IMG/VR virus record: IMGVR_UViG_3300034106_006471
Span: 1-64,000 of that record
Strand: one strand, 5' to 3'
Origin: a virus
Length of the DNA stretch: 64,000 nucleotides
Shown piece after piece: positions 45,601 through 56,322 of the stretch. The notes under the pieces were generated by a model. That model did no database searches and had not been told where the DNA came from. It saw nothing but the letters and a program-made list of their open reading frames with translations. The stretch's first letter is position 1, and the number at the start of each line of letters is the position of its first letter. The translations under genes and the position numbers were made by a program.

Positions 45601-48320
45601 TTGATGAAGATGTTCCTGATGCCATAAGACAAAAGTTATACTTGCCATGTAGTTTGACAAATCAAATGGCTTTTTTAGATCCTATTAATTTAATTAATCC
45701 TGTAGCAATTATGGATGCTGGACAAGGAATTGATTTATATAGTTCTAGTTATTCTTATACAGAAGATCCTAATTTGACTGTCATATCTAATGCGGCTTCC
45801 GAAGATTTTGCGTACATATCTAAGAATGAGCAGGAAGTGCGCAGATTCTTAAATAAAATTCCAAATAGCAATATCAATATCGATAAACTTAAAGAAATTT
45901 TATTAAATAGTATTATCCCTATTAATAGTCAAGGATATCTGGTATCGGAAGGAGATACTAGCAATCAACAAAGAAAACACATAATGATTAGTCCTAAAAA
46001 AGCCCACCCAATTTATGCTGGCGTCCCTTTAAAATCGAATGTGAATTGCTACGGTCCTTGGACAAATTATCCATCTCTAGCGGATCAAACTGTTTTATTT
46101 CCTGGTATCAACGATACAAACAATCTTTTAGAGCATATGATATCTGATGTAAAAATAGAACAAAAAGATGATTTAAATCCTTGGACTTATGGAGGCATGG
46201 CATTTTTAGATAAGGTTGTGGTTTATGATATAATTAATAATTTAACATATCAAACTAGATTAGAACAGGGTTCGTTGTCTGTAGCATCTTTACCTATTTT
46301 TGGTTTGGCTGGCAATCTTAGTATTCAACAAACAGATAGTGATTTTCATACTCTAAATAATACAAACACGTTTTTGGGATATGAATACTCAACTATAGAT
46401 GCTCCATCGTATAATGGATTAGTAATTTCTAGTTTAAATATTAGTGTTTCTAGCAATACTCTTAGTACATCATATACATTTAGAACATATTCTCCAAAAT
46501 TAGGTTTATTTAGCAAAGAAAATTCTGACAGGGTTAAGAATTTTACAAATTCTATTTCTGTTGTTAATCGTAAAATAGCTCAAACTACTAAAAATCTAGA
46601 AAATTCTGTTCGAAAACAATTAAGTAGTATTATCGAAAGCTCTAAAACCAATAGAAAATCTACTAGTCTTTCGGAATATGAATCTAAAATTTACGCGGCT
46701 AGTCCTACACAATTACTTATTGGAAAAGCATCACATTATATTCCAAATCAAACAGGAGTTATTAACAATACTGGTATCTCCACTAGTTGGGCGGGAATGT
46801 TTGTTCCTGATGAAGCTCTATCTGAGCTAAGTAAACAATATAGTTCGAAGGCCGTTATGAGTATGGATGGCTTGTTTTCTCCCGTGTCTTTATATCCTAC
46901 AGAAGATAATTCAACTTTTGCAATATCTTCTCGTGCAATAACATCTAATTTAGCATCAAGATCTATTACTTGTCCAAGATGCAATAATACTGGGAAAATT
47001 ACTGGAAGCAAAAAGTCTATAAATATAGCAGGACAGCCTACTGATATAGAATACCCTTGCCCATTATGTTCTAAAAGTAAAGTATTTGGAGAAAAACCAT
47101 CCGGTTCGGTCGATACTAATAATTCTAGTCCTATTATTAATTTAATAACATTAAATCCGTTATGTTTATCCAGTGGAGAATTTAGAAATTTTAATTCACA
47201 ATCTGGAGATCCTAGTAGATATAATATTAGAGTTGTTGGAAGATCGGATATTATGCCAACAGGAACAGATCATAGTTTAGATAGCTTTCTTAATATTAAT
47301 AGTCCAGAGATAACAGATTTAAATTTTGGAGAAGAGGATAAGGCTTATCAACAGATATACTCTAGTGGTAGCAATACAATAAAAATATTAAATAATCATA
47401 GATTTTTTGCTCATAGAGGACCACTAATGCTTCACGGATGGGGCTACGACCAGGATGGATATCCAATTCCTAATGAAGCGGATGAGGTAAAAGAAGTAGA
47501 TGGTGAAGGTAGGCCAAAAAGATTCTTTTTGACAACATCAGGAACAAATGATCTTACTCTTGATGGTGGTTTTCTTCCAACATCTACTCAAAAACTAGGA
47601 GATATTATAGGTAAAGGATGGAAAAAAGAAAATGGCCAATGGACAAGAAAGCCGTCTAAGAAATTTTATATGAATTGGTCAGAAAGACCGGATTTATGGC
47701 CAATAGGTCCGGTTGATCTTAGGTGGGATTATGAGAATAAAATTTGGACGGGAGGCGGAGGAGGTTGTAATAATGCCGATCCGCCATATATTATTGCTTC
47801 TGGTACTAATAATAGTATTTTATCAGAATTTATATCTGAAGCTAGTACTCCTAAAAAGAAATGCTCTTATAAAATGGTCTATGGTATTTTAGAACAAGAT
47901 TTAGTTAAAATAGATAATTATATGGAAACTTCACCAACACGAGCATTTTTAGATGATTTAGAATATGGTTTAAAACCATTGCCAGAAAATATTAGAAGAT
48001 TAATATATATTGTTGATAGAACAGGATATAGTGCTCCTAGAGGAGCAAAAATGTTATTGAGATACAACACAGATACTGGATTTTATGAACCAGTTAGTAA
48101 ACAACAATACATAGTATTTGGAACCATCAACAGTAATAATTCTGCTACGGTAGAATTTAATTATATGCCAGGATTTAGAGCAGGAGATGCCACATACCGA
48201 GGAATAATAAATTATGCGAACCCCCTAAATCTGCAACAGACTAGTAATGCGACAGGATCAACAAGGCGCGGTGCTTTTATGTATGATAATTCTAGATGGA
48301 ATTTAATAGCTATAGGATAA
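42612..48320 (+). CDS. Baseplate hub/tail-tip protein, very large
   Basis: 1902 residues with a GAGG site ten bases upstream. The first 500 residues have hub-like features: YFRYGYFTFGGIIQSWEKTL (about 160-180), TVNLVSADDLLSRCYMILDN, and HISVLDFIRQVCDKTGRDFY at about 375. These are typical of hub proteins, where a ring domain is followed by a reference to a local frame. A zinc knuckle is present at about 1454-1485 (CPRCNNTGK ... CPLCSK). The rest is beta-rich, Ser/Asn-rich and unrecognised, with GYSAPRGAKMLLRYNT near the C-terminus. By position and size it is probably the central tail-tip protein on which the tube starts. It is much longer than common hub proteins. Confidence 0.55.
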   Translation: MPQCSNSSNNILAQQMFLGASISSFSCNNGWGGSTSSLNIELVNDFGSAGMCYATNTDIPDRNVIVVSGSGFDQDDHFYTCEGDNCYVDEKGNAYDENAGSKQRIIPGKVYHFLGADGLKARYWRKHDPGFFGDATLIDTEGVYNPSIRNNPFKYNIIGVPAYFRYGYFTFGGIIQSWEKTLNTGPGTYTVNLVSADDLLSRCYMILDNYIGSIFSKFTSSTVNIPGFSAVQPGVPTNYTGNMATFLGNLKEGNIPNVFNVYGFLENYGFGVSEKNDQGIPISFIIKSLSVLTSSNNKDLSNQAAFSPFGRIIAPIPLTDNGNPIPIDQTFNNYGFGICDIVTSNDNINRCEFILDLSELPVPPKDVRLDTSNTHISVLDFIRQVCDKTGRDFYTTIIRKNSLNVIKIKTINRTQPVQSNSVSSIIQSLTNSNIPTTAASVGQEHNTATPKVLYIGAKQQRLYQTKNYLLGYLQSSYVYNPISGDFIKYKDIGSCKIPSAYSTRNVTLSEKIFQDNPDISNIFTQEQKFTESDPDLSDTLFFDNDVSDNPTEPRVGNYDVTIKYDDNSLSSDSNIRYIPLNKNSISPFFGYTFDQSIDIDMSDGNTYRFIRPVYYDIWTGQLAVNMSISELPVLSIGRMPPVGTYQQSAGLPSSTGSGVVGAENGQGIASGSNQLDPPSQDQVRIEDDAISTTPSRTVTRPVIDFIITESEMRAAMKGWENYLAYCTAKLSFTKPDLFLMLVYTYTRMGKLIGPTNPVVDINIGNGVLGSSSQPVSNLNVSGEAKQPSGNDPPKSTYKQLGINFNLMLNHEFIKDLQIISNFIAQIGDEYYGKKYLVRLPTVRSYRDRQNPDIQIPAGSNNISVYQGSGKIYFDYEPVDGAWEEHGNYIDGEIEVGSANYYKLIDNNNLIKPLLGYNASYNKDFATTAWCNVSLEDKKKAILASMLPTTPLGEAIALRNRIGRALGECGTKLVPSLNFSNLSDYLLTDVSGTVKDAFDEDVPDAIRQKLYLPCSLTNQMAFLDPINLINPVAIMDAGQGIDLYSSSYSYTEDPNLTVISNAASEDFAYISKNEQEVRRFLNKIPNSNINIDKLKEILLNSIIPINSQGYLVSEGDTSNQQRKHIMISPKKAHPIYAGVPLKSNVNCYGPWTNYPSLADQTVLFPGINDTNNLLEHMISDVKIEQKDDLNPWTYGGMAFLDKVVVYDIINNLTYQTRLEQGSLSVASLPIFGLAGNLSIQQTDSDFHTLNNTNTFLGYEYSTIDAPSYNGLVISSLNISVSSNTLSTSYTFRTYSPKLGLFSKENSDRVKNFTNSISVVNRKIAQTTKNLENSVRKQLSSIIESSKTNRKSTSLSEYESKIYAASPTQLLIGKASHYIPNQTGVINNTGISTSWAGMFVPDEALSELSKQYSSKAVMSMDGLFSPVSLYPTEDNSTFAISSRAITSNLASRSITCPRCNNTGKITGSKKSINIAGQPTDIEYPCPLCSKSKVFGEKPSGSVDTNNSSPIINLITLNPLCLSSGEFRNFNSQSGDPSRYNIRVVGRSDIMPTGTDHSLDSFLNINSPEITDLNFGEEDKAYQQIYSSGSNTIKILNNHRFFAHRGPLMLHGWGYDQDGYPIPNEADEVKEVDGEGRPKRFFLTTSGTNDLTLDGGFLPTSTQKLGDIIGKGWKKENGQWTRKPSKKFYMNWSERPDLWPIGPVDLRWDYENKIWTGGGGGCNNADPPYIIASGTNNSILSEFISEASTPKKKCSYKMVYGILEQDLVKIDNYMETSPTRAFLDDLEYGLKPLPENIRRLIYIVDRTGYSAPRGAKMLLRYNTDTGFYEPVSKQQYIVFGTINSNNSATVEFNYMPGFRAGDATYRGIINYANPLNLQQTSNATGSTRRGAFMYDNSRWNLIAIG

Positions 48321-48321
48321 T

Positions 48322-51300
48322 ATGAGCGTATCTCACTCTTGTACATTTTACGATAGATTTTTTTTAGAAGACTTACAACCATATTCTATCATTAGTGAAA
48401 ATTCAGATTATTATATTAAATATGATAATCAATTATCTAGAAAACCAATAACTATAAATCTACACAATATCGATCTAGCTCCGGCTCAATTAGATAATAA
48501 TATTTGGCAACCGATAATAGTAGATTTACCAACAGTAGAATCTTCTAGAGCGGTTTCTAGTAAATATATATTTGGTAGAGGTTCTAGCAATTCTCCTAAT
48601 CTAGGCATAGAAAATGTTTTATTTTTTGAACCACAATTACAAAATTGGACTATTAATGGTTCCGTTACTATGTCTACAGATTGGATACTAACATCGGTAC
48701 TCACACCCTTTCTTGCTCAATATGGTATATTGTGTTGGTCAAAACCTTCTTTTAATTATTCCTCAAATAGTAATTCTTTAGATAAAATTCCTTATAATAC
48801 TGTTGTATATTCTCAACAATCATGGTCATATACTATTGATAATCAAACCATATCAATAGGCCCTGGTACTAAATTACTAAAAAAAACAGATAATGTTTTA
48901 TTGATTCTAGATAATGACAAAGTTATTAATAATAGCTCAAATATATTTCCAAATACTCAAAATAAATATTTTATATTGGACGATTTAATTCGATATGGTA
49001 ATTCTTCTAGCACATTAACTAGAGATAGTATTTTATTTTCTTTAGATAATACCACTAATTCATATATCACACATATTTCTATGGGAGAAGCTTATTCCTA
49101 CTTCGATTCTGAAGGATCAAAAATCATAGATTTACAAAATGGGGTTTATTCAAAAACCTATTTATCGCCAGTATTAAATAATATTTATAGAGAAATTTAT
49201 CATCATTTAACCTTACGCTATCCCAAAAAAATTAATACTGATACAAAATTACCACAACCTTTATTTACAAGAAAACAAGGAAGAAGGTTTAAAAAGCTAT
49301 GTTATTTTTTAGCAACTCATCCTCAAATAGATAGAACAACAGTTTCTATTCTACAACATCCGGGGATATATGATATAGTAAATGAATATATTAATAATTC
49401 TGCTGTTAGCATTAGTATATCGGATGAGATAAATGAAATAAAAAATACTTTAAGTCAGATTGGAAACTATTTCAAAGATATATTAATTGATGATACTATC
49501 TATTATGATAAAACATATTTACCAAAAAAACTTATAGAAAAATATGGAACAAAATTAAGATTTACCGGAGATGCGTCATTAATATATAATGCGCCATTAC
49601 CTAATGGACCTCATGTTAAAGTATCTTCTGATATTAGATCTTTGGTAGATAAAAATATTACAAATTCAGTAGTATATAATAATACTAAAATAAATGTTGG
49701 TCTATTTATTGCTGAAACAATTATTACTAATGATAATTCACAACTCAAATTAAGTAGTACGCTTTCAGAAAATAATGATTCTAATATAATTCCTTTATGG
49801 GATATTTCTAAAAAAGAATTAATAAATGCTGAGCTTAAATTTAGTCTTGGTCCTGATATCACTGTGAATTTTAATAATCCTAGACCAGGAGAAGGTTTTG
49901 ATGTTATAAAAAAAACTTTTACTAAAAGAATATCAGAAGAACTAACTGATACAATAGAAGAACTAACTATTACATTAAGAAATGCAAAATTTAGTATTGA
50001 TCCGCAACTATCTGTACTGAGAGATACTGATATTTCTTTTGCCTGGTCCGTTTTACAAGGATCCAGGTGTTTAAAATTTAGCGATAGTAGCGCTTTTAAT
50101 CCAGCAGATGGTTTAGAAGCTGCTGGAGAGGAAGTTAGGTTTAATACTAGTCAGGACGAATCACCAAATATATACATACAATCTCCGGGCAAATATATAG
50201 TTCAGTGTGTTTTAACAACACAATATGGTGTTTTTGCTGATACTCTTATTATATATGTTACTGGCAGCAATTCGGATGTTTCATATAATAAACCAACAAC
50301 TGAACCTGTTAGATCAATTAGAAATATAAATCTGATACCAGAAGATAGAAATGCTACTATGGTAGCAAACATAAAAGAATTTGCTATTGGTAAACAGGGA
50401 ATTTTTTGGCCAATATATAGCGATCTGAATATTTTAACACCAAAAATAGGCAGACTTAGATTAGCTAGAGTACCAACTGTTCAGCCTTTTGGTTTTATGT
50501 CAGATAAATATTTAATTCCATTTAATCAAGATGATCCAGAATATATCTCGCAGATAGAGACTCAGGATCATTATTTTTCATTTTCTTTTAAATGTAATAA
50601 TACTATTATTGAGATAGGAAAAATTGCTTTAACTAATTTATATAGCGATAATTATCCTAATTGTCAATCCCTTTATAAAGAAGCTATAGACTACGAGGGT
50701 GTGGATGTAGAATTAGGACAGACCAAAGTTATAATAGATCCTATATCTGGAAATCAAGTTGAGATAAGACGAGCACGAAATAACGTAGCTGTTAAAAATC
50801 TAAACCTAGACAGTCCTCCAGCATCAGGATTGTCTGAAATTATATTAAATAGCTCTGAATCTTTAAATTTTCCAGATTATACATATAATGGAGATATATA
50901 TTCATTATATGCTGGTGAAGGGTTGAGCACCTCTTCTGTGCCGGTTGTTTGTTATGAACATATTCCTAATTCTACCAAATTAACTGAACTGAATAATTCT
51001 ATTACTGTTAATATGAAAAAGGGTTATTTTCATCCTCATTCTGGTTGGTTGGACCAATCCCTTATTGCTACTAATTCTAATCTTAATAATAGAACATCTA
51101 TTATGATAGGAGATAGTTCTAAAAGATATCACAAAACATTTAGAGGTTTAGGATTTAGTGAATTATCTAATGATTTTTCAGACGAAAACGTAAAGATATA
51201 TAGTAGTAGCATTGTTTTGTCAATGGCTGGTGAAGCCCACGATTATGTTACCAAAGAGGGGGTTGATAATAGAGCTCGTAAAAAAGAACACGAAAAAAAA

Positions 51301-54300
51301 GAAGCAAATGATCATATTAGTCTCTATGGATATAGAGATCTTAATTCCTTACCTACACATGTTTATAGATATAACGATGAATATATGCAGTCTGTCAGCT
51401 CTTTTGGTGAAACATCTACATCTGTAAGTCCACTAGAATATTGTAAATATGCTGATCCACTATCTATCGATTCCGAACAAAACGTAACAATGGTTTATGC
51501 ATATCCTAAACCAGGCCCAATCAAAGCTGTTAATGGAGATATCTTTAGAGAAGAAAGATTTGATAGAACATATGGTAGAAATCTTGGAGATCTTTCTGTT
51601 GATTTAAGATTTTTAAATTATATAAACCCTAAAGAATTAGTAGTGTGGCTAGAAATTAACCCCTGCACAGAAGTAGCTGCTAGGACGAATCCGGATCCAG
51701 AGCAAAGAAAAGCTCCTGCCGATCCTTATGATTTTAATGGTAAAACAATAGCATTGGCTCAGGATTGGATTGATAGCCTATTAAATATTGAAACTAAAAA
51801 TTATTTTCAAAAATTATTAAATTTAAATAAAAATACAAAAATAAATAAGACAAGATTTAATCCTACTTATTATTTATATTTATTAAATCAGGATTATATA
51901 AATTTTTCTAATTTTAATAATATTATTAAATTTACAGACCACACTCAAAATACTAATAATTTAAATATATCAAAATACATTAATAATGACATAGAATATG
52001 CTCGACCAAGAAATTCAATAATAGAATTAAAACCAACAATATCAGCACCAGACGCCAGCGATATAGATGTAAGTAAATATTATCAGATTATAAAAACCAA
52101 TAATTTACAACCCCATATTAGATGCGATTTTAGTAAATTTAGTGGATTACCATTATTTAAACCATATGTTGATCCACAATCAGCTCCATCACCTCCTGAA
52201 AATAGCTCAAGTACCACATTCACTTTAAAAATTGCAATTGTATCAGAATCTGACGATGGAAAATCATATGATAGATTATTTACTACAGACAATAATTTGG
52301 GGTTAAACGATATTACTAATAAATCTTTATCAAATATTACAAGTAATAGTTTGTGTTCTTGGGATTTAAATATTAGTAACGGTTCTAGTAATTTAAATTT
52401 TGACGATAAAGACGCTCTTGGAAAAATTGATTATACGAACAATCCGCCTATATGGGAAGGATATAATTTTATTAGTCAAATTCCATCTCATATTATTCCT
52501 CCTATTAATTTAAATGCGCCTAATATATCTGTTGTTGGTCAATCTCAAACCCCATGTTTCTATGCGTCAGAAGCATTAACTGTTCCTAAAGCAACACTAC
52601 TTGATGTTCCGACACTATATACTCCTCCATTCATACCACCTGACTTACCAACGTTTTTAGGAGACTGGAGGAATGTTGGAGCTTATGGTACTGACGTTTA
52701 TGCTTATTTTAATGTTTTGGCTACTCAAAGAAGAAAAGAAGCTTATTATAAAGAAATTTATTTACCTAATTTTGAAAGAAACGGAACTGGTAGACCAGAT
52801 AAAGCATTAGTTAGCATATCTAAAGACAATAAATTATGGTTTAAGTTAGAAGCTGGTATATGTAGGTATAATAACTGTCCAGTATTAAAAAATAAAAAAT
52901 ACTCATATAAACACATTCATTACCAAAATGAATTTGCAGATTTAGCAAAGTTGAATCTGTCCAACATTGAAAATATTTTTGAATTAATAAAATCAAAAGA
53001 AATAATTACTATAAATTCAGAAATTGTATCAGAATATAATTTATCTGCTAACGATATATTAAATAATATTTTTCAACATAAAAATAATGCATTAGTAGAA
53101 TTAGTAAAACAAAAACTATCAAGTCTAAAAATAAGGATTGATAATCTAAATGAACAAATAAAACAGCAAAATCCACCTCAGCAAACATCTTCAAATGAAC
53201 TACAAGAACTCAATAAATTATATAATCAATATGAAACAATATATTCTAGCATAGGGCCAGAAGGATTACAAGAGGACGATATTATATTGTTAGCATCTTC
53301 GTATTATACTATCACAAGACAAAATTTAGTCAATGATGAAGAAGATGAGACTAGCGACAGTAATTTAATTACACAAGAATTTACCAATAACATTTCTATA
53401 CTATTAAAATATAATAAATTTCTATTAATTAATAATAATTTATTAAATACTACTGAATATCTAACTGGGGCAAGTGTAGGATATCTTGTTACTACTGAAA
53501 GTGTAAGAGCATATTCTATATATAATAAAGATGACTATGTAGAAACTTGTTCACCTAATAATAATTTGACAGAGCGTGATAGACTAAACTTGTCTCGTCT
53601 TAAAGAGCAGTTACAATCATATCAAAACGACCTAGCTAAAGAATTAGCTAAATCTAAAGAAGATCAGTCTAAAGTAAGTATTTCAATTTTTAAAGAACAA
53701 ATCACAGATAAATCCAATGAAATTTTTTCAACAGAGCATATTTTCATCAGGAATAAGATATTAGCTAAGGGAGTTATTTTTGATGGTAAAAACTATAAAA
53801 CACTATTTGTATTAGAACAACCAAATCCAGAGAATTCAATTTTGTTAATAACTCCATCTCAAAACAGATATATAATCTGTGATACAAGCTATATTAACGA
53901 AGTAGACAAGAAATATAATCCTTGGGGGTTTTCTAGTGAACAAATAAAACTAGATGAAGGAATTTCTTTAGACAGCAAAACCATCTTCAATAATGGACTA
54001 TACGGCACAGGCATTGTTCATAATAATCCCAAAATAACATATAGTCCTGATGTAGTAAATTACATTAAAGGTTTTATGCAATATTTACGAGATGAAATAT
54101 TAAATAACCAGGATTTATCTATATCTGGAACCATATTTAAACCAGAGAACGACGATGCTGCTATTAACAATAACGAAGAAAAGAAGATTGATGTGAGTAG
54201 GATTTATTCTTTTGATGTAATTAAAGACTTTGTAGTTAAATATAATAATATTATTTACATAAATCCATCAAACAGCAACTCTGCTATACTCAAAAATATC

Positions 54301-55647
54301 ATGAATTATGATGAATATAATGCATATATTAGAAAGCATAATCTAAAATTTATTTTAGAGGGTTCATTTTCTCCAGGTAAAATTAGCGATCCTGCAATAT
54401 CCGATGAGTGGGATAATGGAAAAATATTTTTAAATAATAATATAATTACTTCTACAATCTATGGACTAAAAGATAAAACTAAATTATCTCTTTTATTTTC
54501 TAGATTATCAGCTATACAGAATAATATTACTAATTTACAAGATCAAATCAAAACAATACAAGACCAGAATACTAATGCTACTAATCCTAATTCAAATTAT
54601 ATAAATGAAATTAATAGTCGCAAACGAGACATTAATAAACTACATACAGAATATAATCAAATTTATTTTTATTTAGACAAACTGAATGTTAATTTTGCTA
54701 CCCAAAGCTTAATCGAACCGGACATTTTACCACATATATCTTTGGATGTTAATCTAAACGGAGAAGTATTAAGCATTCAAGAGGTAGTCAATAACGATTA
54801 TTACATTCTAAATATAGACGCTGAACAGGGGTGTTCTATTGATGATGATTTATCTCCAAAAATCTTATGGAAAATAGTATACTACTGTTTACCAACGATT
54901 AATAATGCTACTCAATATTATGTTGCTCCTCATAGATTTTGTGGAGAAAATCCCAACTTCTTTGCTCCTTTAATGTCTAGACAATTTTCTTTAGGAGATT
55001 TATATAATGTAGATATTAATAAATCTCCTCGTGAAATTACATATGAAATGCCACAAGAAAAGATTTTAGAATTACAACAACAATATAATAATATTAATGG
55101 CTTATTTTGGACAGACTCTGGCGGAAATTATAATGGAAAACTAGTAGAGAGAACATTTATGTTGGGAGGTAATGGTACCACAAAATCCGGCATTGTTAAA
55201 GCAGAGTACCATTATATTATAGCAAATTATAGAGATCCATTATCAAGATCTCCAGAAGGAGATATGAAGAATAAAGTTAAAGATATATTTAATCTAAAAA
55301 ATACTAATGATTTATTTATTAGGTTTAAAATTATACCTCGCAACATTAGAGAATCTGACAGATATCATGATACATATGCTTTTAATCCCGATGGAACCCC
55401 GATAAAAATTGAGCTTCGTAGAACCACAGGAACGGTGGACTCAACATTCAAAACCTGGAAGTGCTATAACTTGAAAACTGGACAAAATATGAACTTGCCT
55501 AAAAATTTTAAATGGGTAAATCTAATGAAATATTTAGCACACTACAATAAATATTTAATTAATAATACAATATTTGATATAAATCATAATTCGATAGATA
55601 TAAAAGTTAGGGATGACCTAGGATTAATACCATATGATTACAAATGA
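48322..55647 (+). CDS. Giant tail-tip/baseplate structural protein
   Basis: 2441 residues, one base after the previous stop; AGGA lies just before the ATG. Recognisable parts are few. An Ig/PKD-like segment is at about 575-650 (ISFAWSVLQGSRCLKFSD ... YIVQCVLTTQYGVFADTL). Two charged coiled-coil stretches are at about 1750-1800 (RLNLSRLKEQLQSYQNDL) and 2060-2115 (RLSAIQNNITNLQDQIKTI). A proline-rich stretch (LYTPPFIPPDLPTFLGDW) is near 1432-1450. The remainder is Asn/Ile/Ser-rich beta-structure. No lysin or protease motif is seen. It is probably a virion protein of the tail tip. Its 3' end overlaps the next gene by 14 bases. Confidence 0.5.
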   Translation: MSVSHSCTFYDRFFLEDLQPYSIISENSDYYIKYDNQLSRKPITINLHNIDLAPAQLDNNIWQPIIVDLPTVESSRAVSSKYIFGRGSSNSPNLGIENVLFFEPQLQNWTINGSVTMSTDWILTSVLTPFLAQYGILCWSKPSFNYSSNSNSLDKIPYNTVVYSQQSWSYTIDNQTISIGPGTKLLKKTDNVLLILDNDKVINNSSNIFPNTQNKYFILDDLIRYGNSSSTLTRDSILFSLDNTTNSYITHISMGEAYSYFDSEGSKIIDLQNGVYSKTYLSPVLNNIYREIYHHLTLRYPKKINTDTKLPQPLFTRKQGRRFKKLCYFLATHPQIDRTTVSILQHPGIYDIVNEYINNSAVSISISDEINEIKNTLSQIGNYFKDILIDDTIYYDKTYLPKKLIEKYGTKLRFTGDASLIYNAPLPNGPHVKVSSDIRSLVDKNITNSVVYNNTKINVGLFIAETIITNDNSQLKLSSTLSENNDSNIIPLWDISKKELINAELKFSLGPDITVNFNNPRPGEGFDVIKKTFTKRISEELTDTIEELTITLRNAKFSIDPQLSVLRDTDISFAWSVLQGSRCLKFSDSSAFNPADGLEAAGEEVRFNTSQDESPNIYIQSPGKYIVQCVLTTQYGVFADTLIIYVTGSNSDVSYNKPTTEPVRSIRNINLIPEDRNATMVANIKEFAIGKQGIFWPIYSDLNILTPKIGRLRLARVPTVQPFGFMSDKYLIPFNQDDPEYISQIETQDHYFSFSFKCNNTIIEIGKIALTNLYSDNYPNCQSLYKEAIDYEGVDVELGQTKVIIDPISGNQVEIRRARNNVAVKNLNLDSPPASGLSEIILNSSESLNFPDYTYNGDIYSLYAGEGLSTSSVPVVCYEHIPNSTKLTELNNSITVNMKKGYFHPHSGWLDQSLIATNSNLNNRTSIMIGDSSKRYHKTFRGLGFSELSNDFSDENVKIYSSSIVLSMAGEAHDYVTKEGVDNRARKKEHEKKEANDHISLYGYRDLNSLPTHVYRYNDEYMQSVSSFGETSTSVSPLEYCKYADPLSIDSEQNVTMVYAYPKPGPIKAVNGDIFREERFDRTYGRNLGDLSVDLRFLNYINPKELVVWLEINPCTEVAARTNPDPEQRKAPADPYDFNGKTIALAQDWIDSLLNIETKNYFQKLLNLNKNTKINKTRFNPTYYLYLLNQDYINFSNFNNIIKFTDHTQNTNNLNISKYINNDIEYARPRNSIIELKPTISAPDASDIDVSKYYQIIKTNNLQPHIRCDFSKFSGLPLFKPYVDPQSAPSPPENSSSTTFTLKIAIVSESDDGKSYDRLFTTDNNLGLNDITNKSLSNITSNSLCSWDLNISNGSSNLNFDDKDALGKIDYTNNPPIWEGYNFISQIPSHIIPPINLNAPNISVVGQSQTPCFYASEALTVPKATLLDVPTLYTPPFIPPDLPTFLGDWRNVGAYGTDVYAYFNVLATQRRKEAYYKEIYLPNFERNGTGRPDKALVSISKDNKLWFKLEAGICRYNNCPVLKNKKYSYKHIHYQNEFADLAKLNLSNIENIFELIKSKEIITINSEIVSEYNLSANDILNNIFQHKNNALVELVKQKLSSLKIRIDNLNEQIKQQNPPQQTSSNELQELNKLYNQYETIYSSIGPEGLQEDDIILLASSYYTITRQNLVNDEEDETSDSNLITQEFTNNISILLKYNKFLLINNNLLNTTEYLTGASVGYLVTTESVRAYSIYNKDDYVETCSPNNNLTERDRLNLSRLKEQLQSYQNDLAKELAKSKEDQSKVSISIFKEQITDKSNEIFSTEHIFIRNKILAKGVIFDGKNYKTLFVLEQPNPENSILLITPSQNRYIICDTSYINEVDKKYNPWGFSSEQIKLDEGISLDSKTIFNNGLYGTGIVHNNPKITYSPDVVNYIKGFMQYLRDEILNNQDLSISGTIFKPENDDAAINNNEEKKIDVSRIYSFDVIKDFVVKYNNIIYINPSNSNSAILKNIMNYDEYNAYIRKHNLKFILEGSFSPGKISDPAISDEWDNGKIFLNNNIITSTIYGLKDKTKLSLLFSRLSAIQNNITNLQDQIKTIQDQNTNATNPNSNYINEINSRKRDINKLHTEYNQIYFYLDKLNVNFATQSLIEPDILPHISLDVNLNGEVLSIQEVVNNDYYILNIDAEQGCSIDDDLSPKILWKIVYYCLPTINNATQYYVAPHRFCGENPNFFAPLMSRQFSLGDLYNVDINKSPREITYEMPQEKILELQQQYNNINGLFWTDSGGNYNGKLVERTFMLGGNGTTKSGIVKAEYHYIIANYRDPLSRSPEGDMKNKVKDIFNLKNTNDLFIRFKIIPRNIRESDRYHDTYAFNPDGTPIKIELRRTTGTVDSTFKTWKCYNLKTGQNMNLPKNFKWVNLMKYLAHYNKYLINNTIFDINHNSIDIKVRDDLGLIPYDYK

Positions 55648-55996
55648 TATATTCTGTGAATTTAAACTAGTATCTGAGAATCAGTACGTATGCATTAAAT
55701 GTAATACAATAATAGAATCTATAGATAGTATAAATGATATACCGATATTTCCATGTTTAAATCCTTTTGGGGATTCCATTGATTTAGATAAATTAAAATC
55801 TCAAATTTCCATAGAAGAAGACGAAGGTGATTTATGCTCGGATCAAGAAATAGAACATAGATATTCTATATGCTCTTCTTGTGAGTTTTTTCAAAATCAA
55901 TCTTGTTCTAAATGCGGGTGCTTATTGCAAAGAAGCAGAGTTTATATGAATAAGCTGGCTATTAAACAAGAAAAGTGTCCTGAAAAGAAGTGGTAA
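55634..55996 (+). CDS. Small Cys-rich zinc-binding protein
   Basis: A 120-residue protein starting inside the end of the preceding giant gene. The C-terminal 45 residues hold C80, C83, C91, C94, C96 and C115 in the pattern C-x2-C-x7-C-x2-C-G-C ... C-P-E-K-K-W. That pattern recurs in small uncharacterised phage and bacterial proteins. The N-terminus adds a CIKC pair (C20/C23). It probably binds one or two zinc ions. Function unknown. It is the last plus-strand gene; the opposite-strand gene stops at the very next base, with no terminator hairpin between them. Confidence 0.6.
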   Translation: MITNDIFCEFKLVSENQYVCIKCNTIIESIDSINDIPIFPCLNPFGDSIDLDKLKSQISIEEDEGDLCSDQEIEHRYSICSSCEFFQNQSCSKCGCLLQRSRVYMNKLAIKQEKCPEKKW

Positions 55997-56320
55997 TTAC
56001 TCATCTTTCTTTTGATATTTATGCCATCCCTTATTTGGTAGATAATTTCCGTTATCATCTTTTCTCTTTGGAAATAATGTTCCACCTTTTTTATGCTGTC
56101 CAAATGCTAAAACAGCACCGCAATCCATACATCTAAGCTCATAGTAATCATTGCCTTCTACGCTTCTAACAATAAATCTTAAATTTGTGCTTTTGCACAA
56201 ACCGCATTTTTCTTCTCCAAAAATTTCTTGAATAAGAGCAAGTTCTTTAAAAATCTCTTTTTGTCCGCTTCCTTCAAGTTCGAAACTCAATTTATCATTA
56301 GCTTTGTATGTTACTTTCAT
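55997..56320 (-). CDS. Conserved zinc-ribbon phage protein, recombination-gene neighbour
   Basis: 107 residues from the ATG at 56320 (GGA eight bases upstream); a frame-compatible ATG at 56332 lies inside the upstream gene. The N-terminus (MKVTYKANDKLSFELEGSGQ) is followed by C39-x2-C42 and C64-x2-C67, a zinc ribbon, then LAFGQHKKGGTLFPKR and GWHKY at the end. I recall this combination as a conserved small phage protein usually encoded beside a putative annealing/recombination gene, as here. A DNA-binding accessory role is likely but unproven. Confidence 0.6.
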   Translation of the reverse strand: MKVTYKANDKLSFELEGSGQKEIFKELALIQEIFGEEKCGLCKSTNLRFIVRSVEGNDYYELRCMDCGAVLAFGQHKKGGTLFPKRKDDNGNYLPNKGWHKYQKKDE

Positions 56321-56322
56321 AA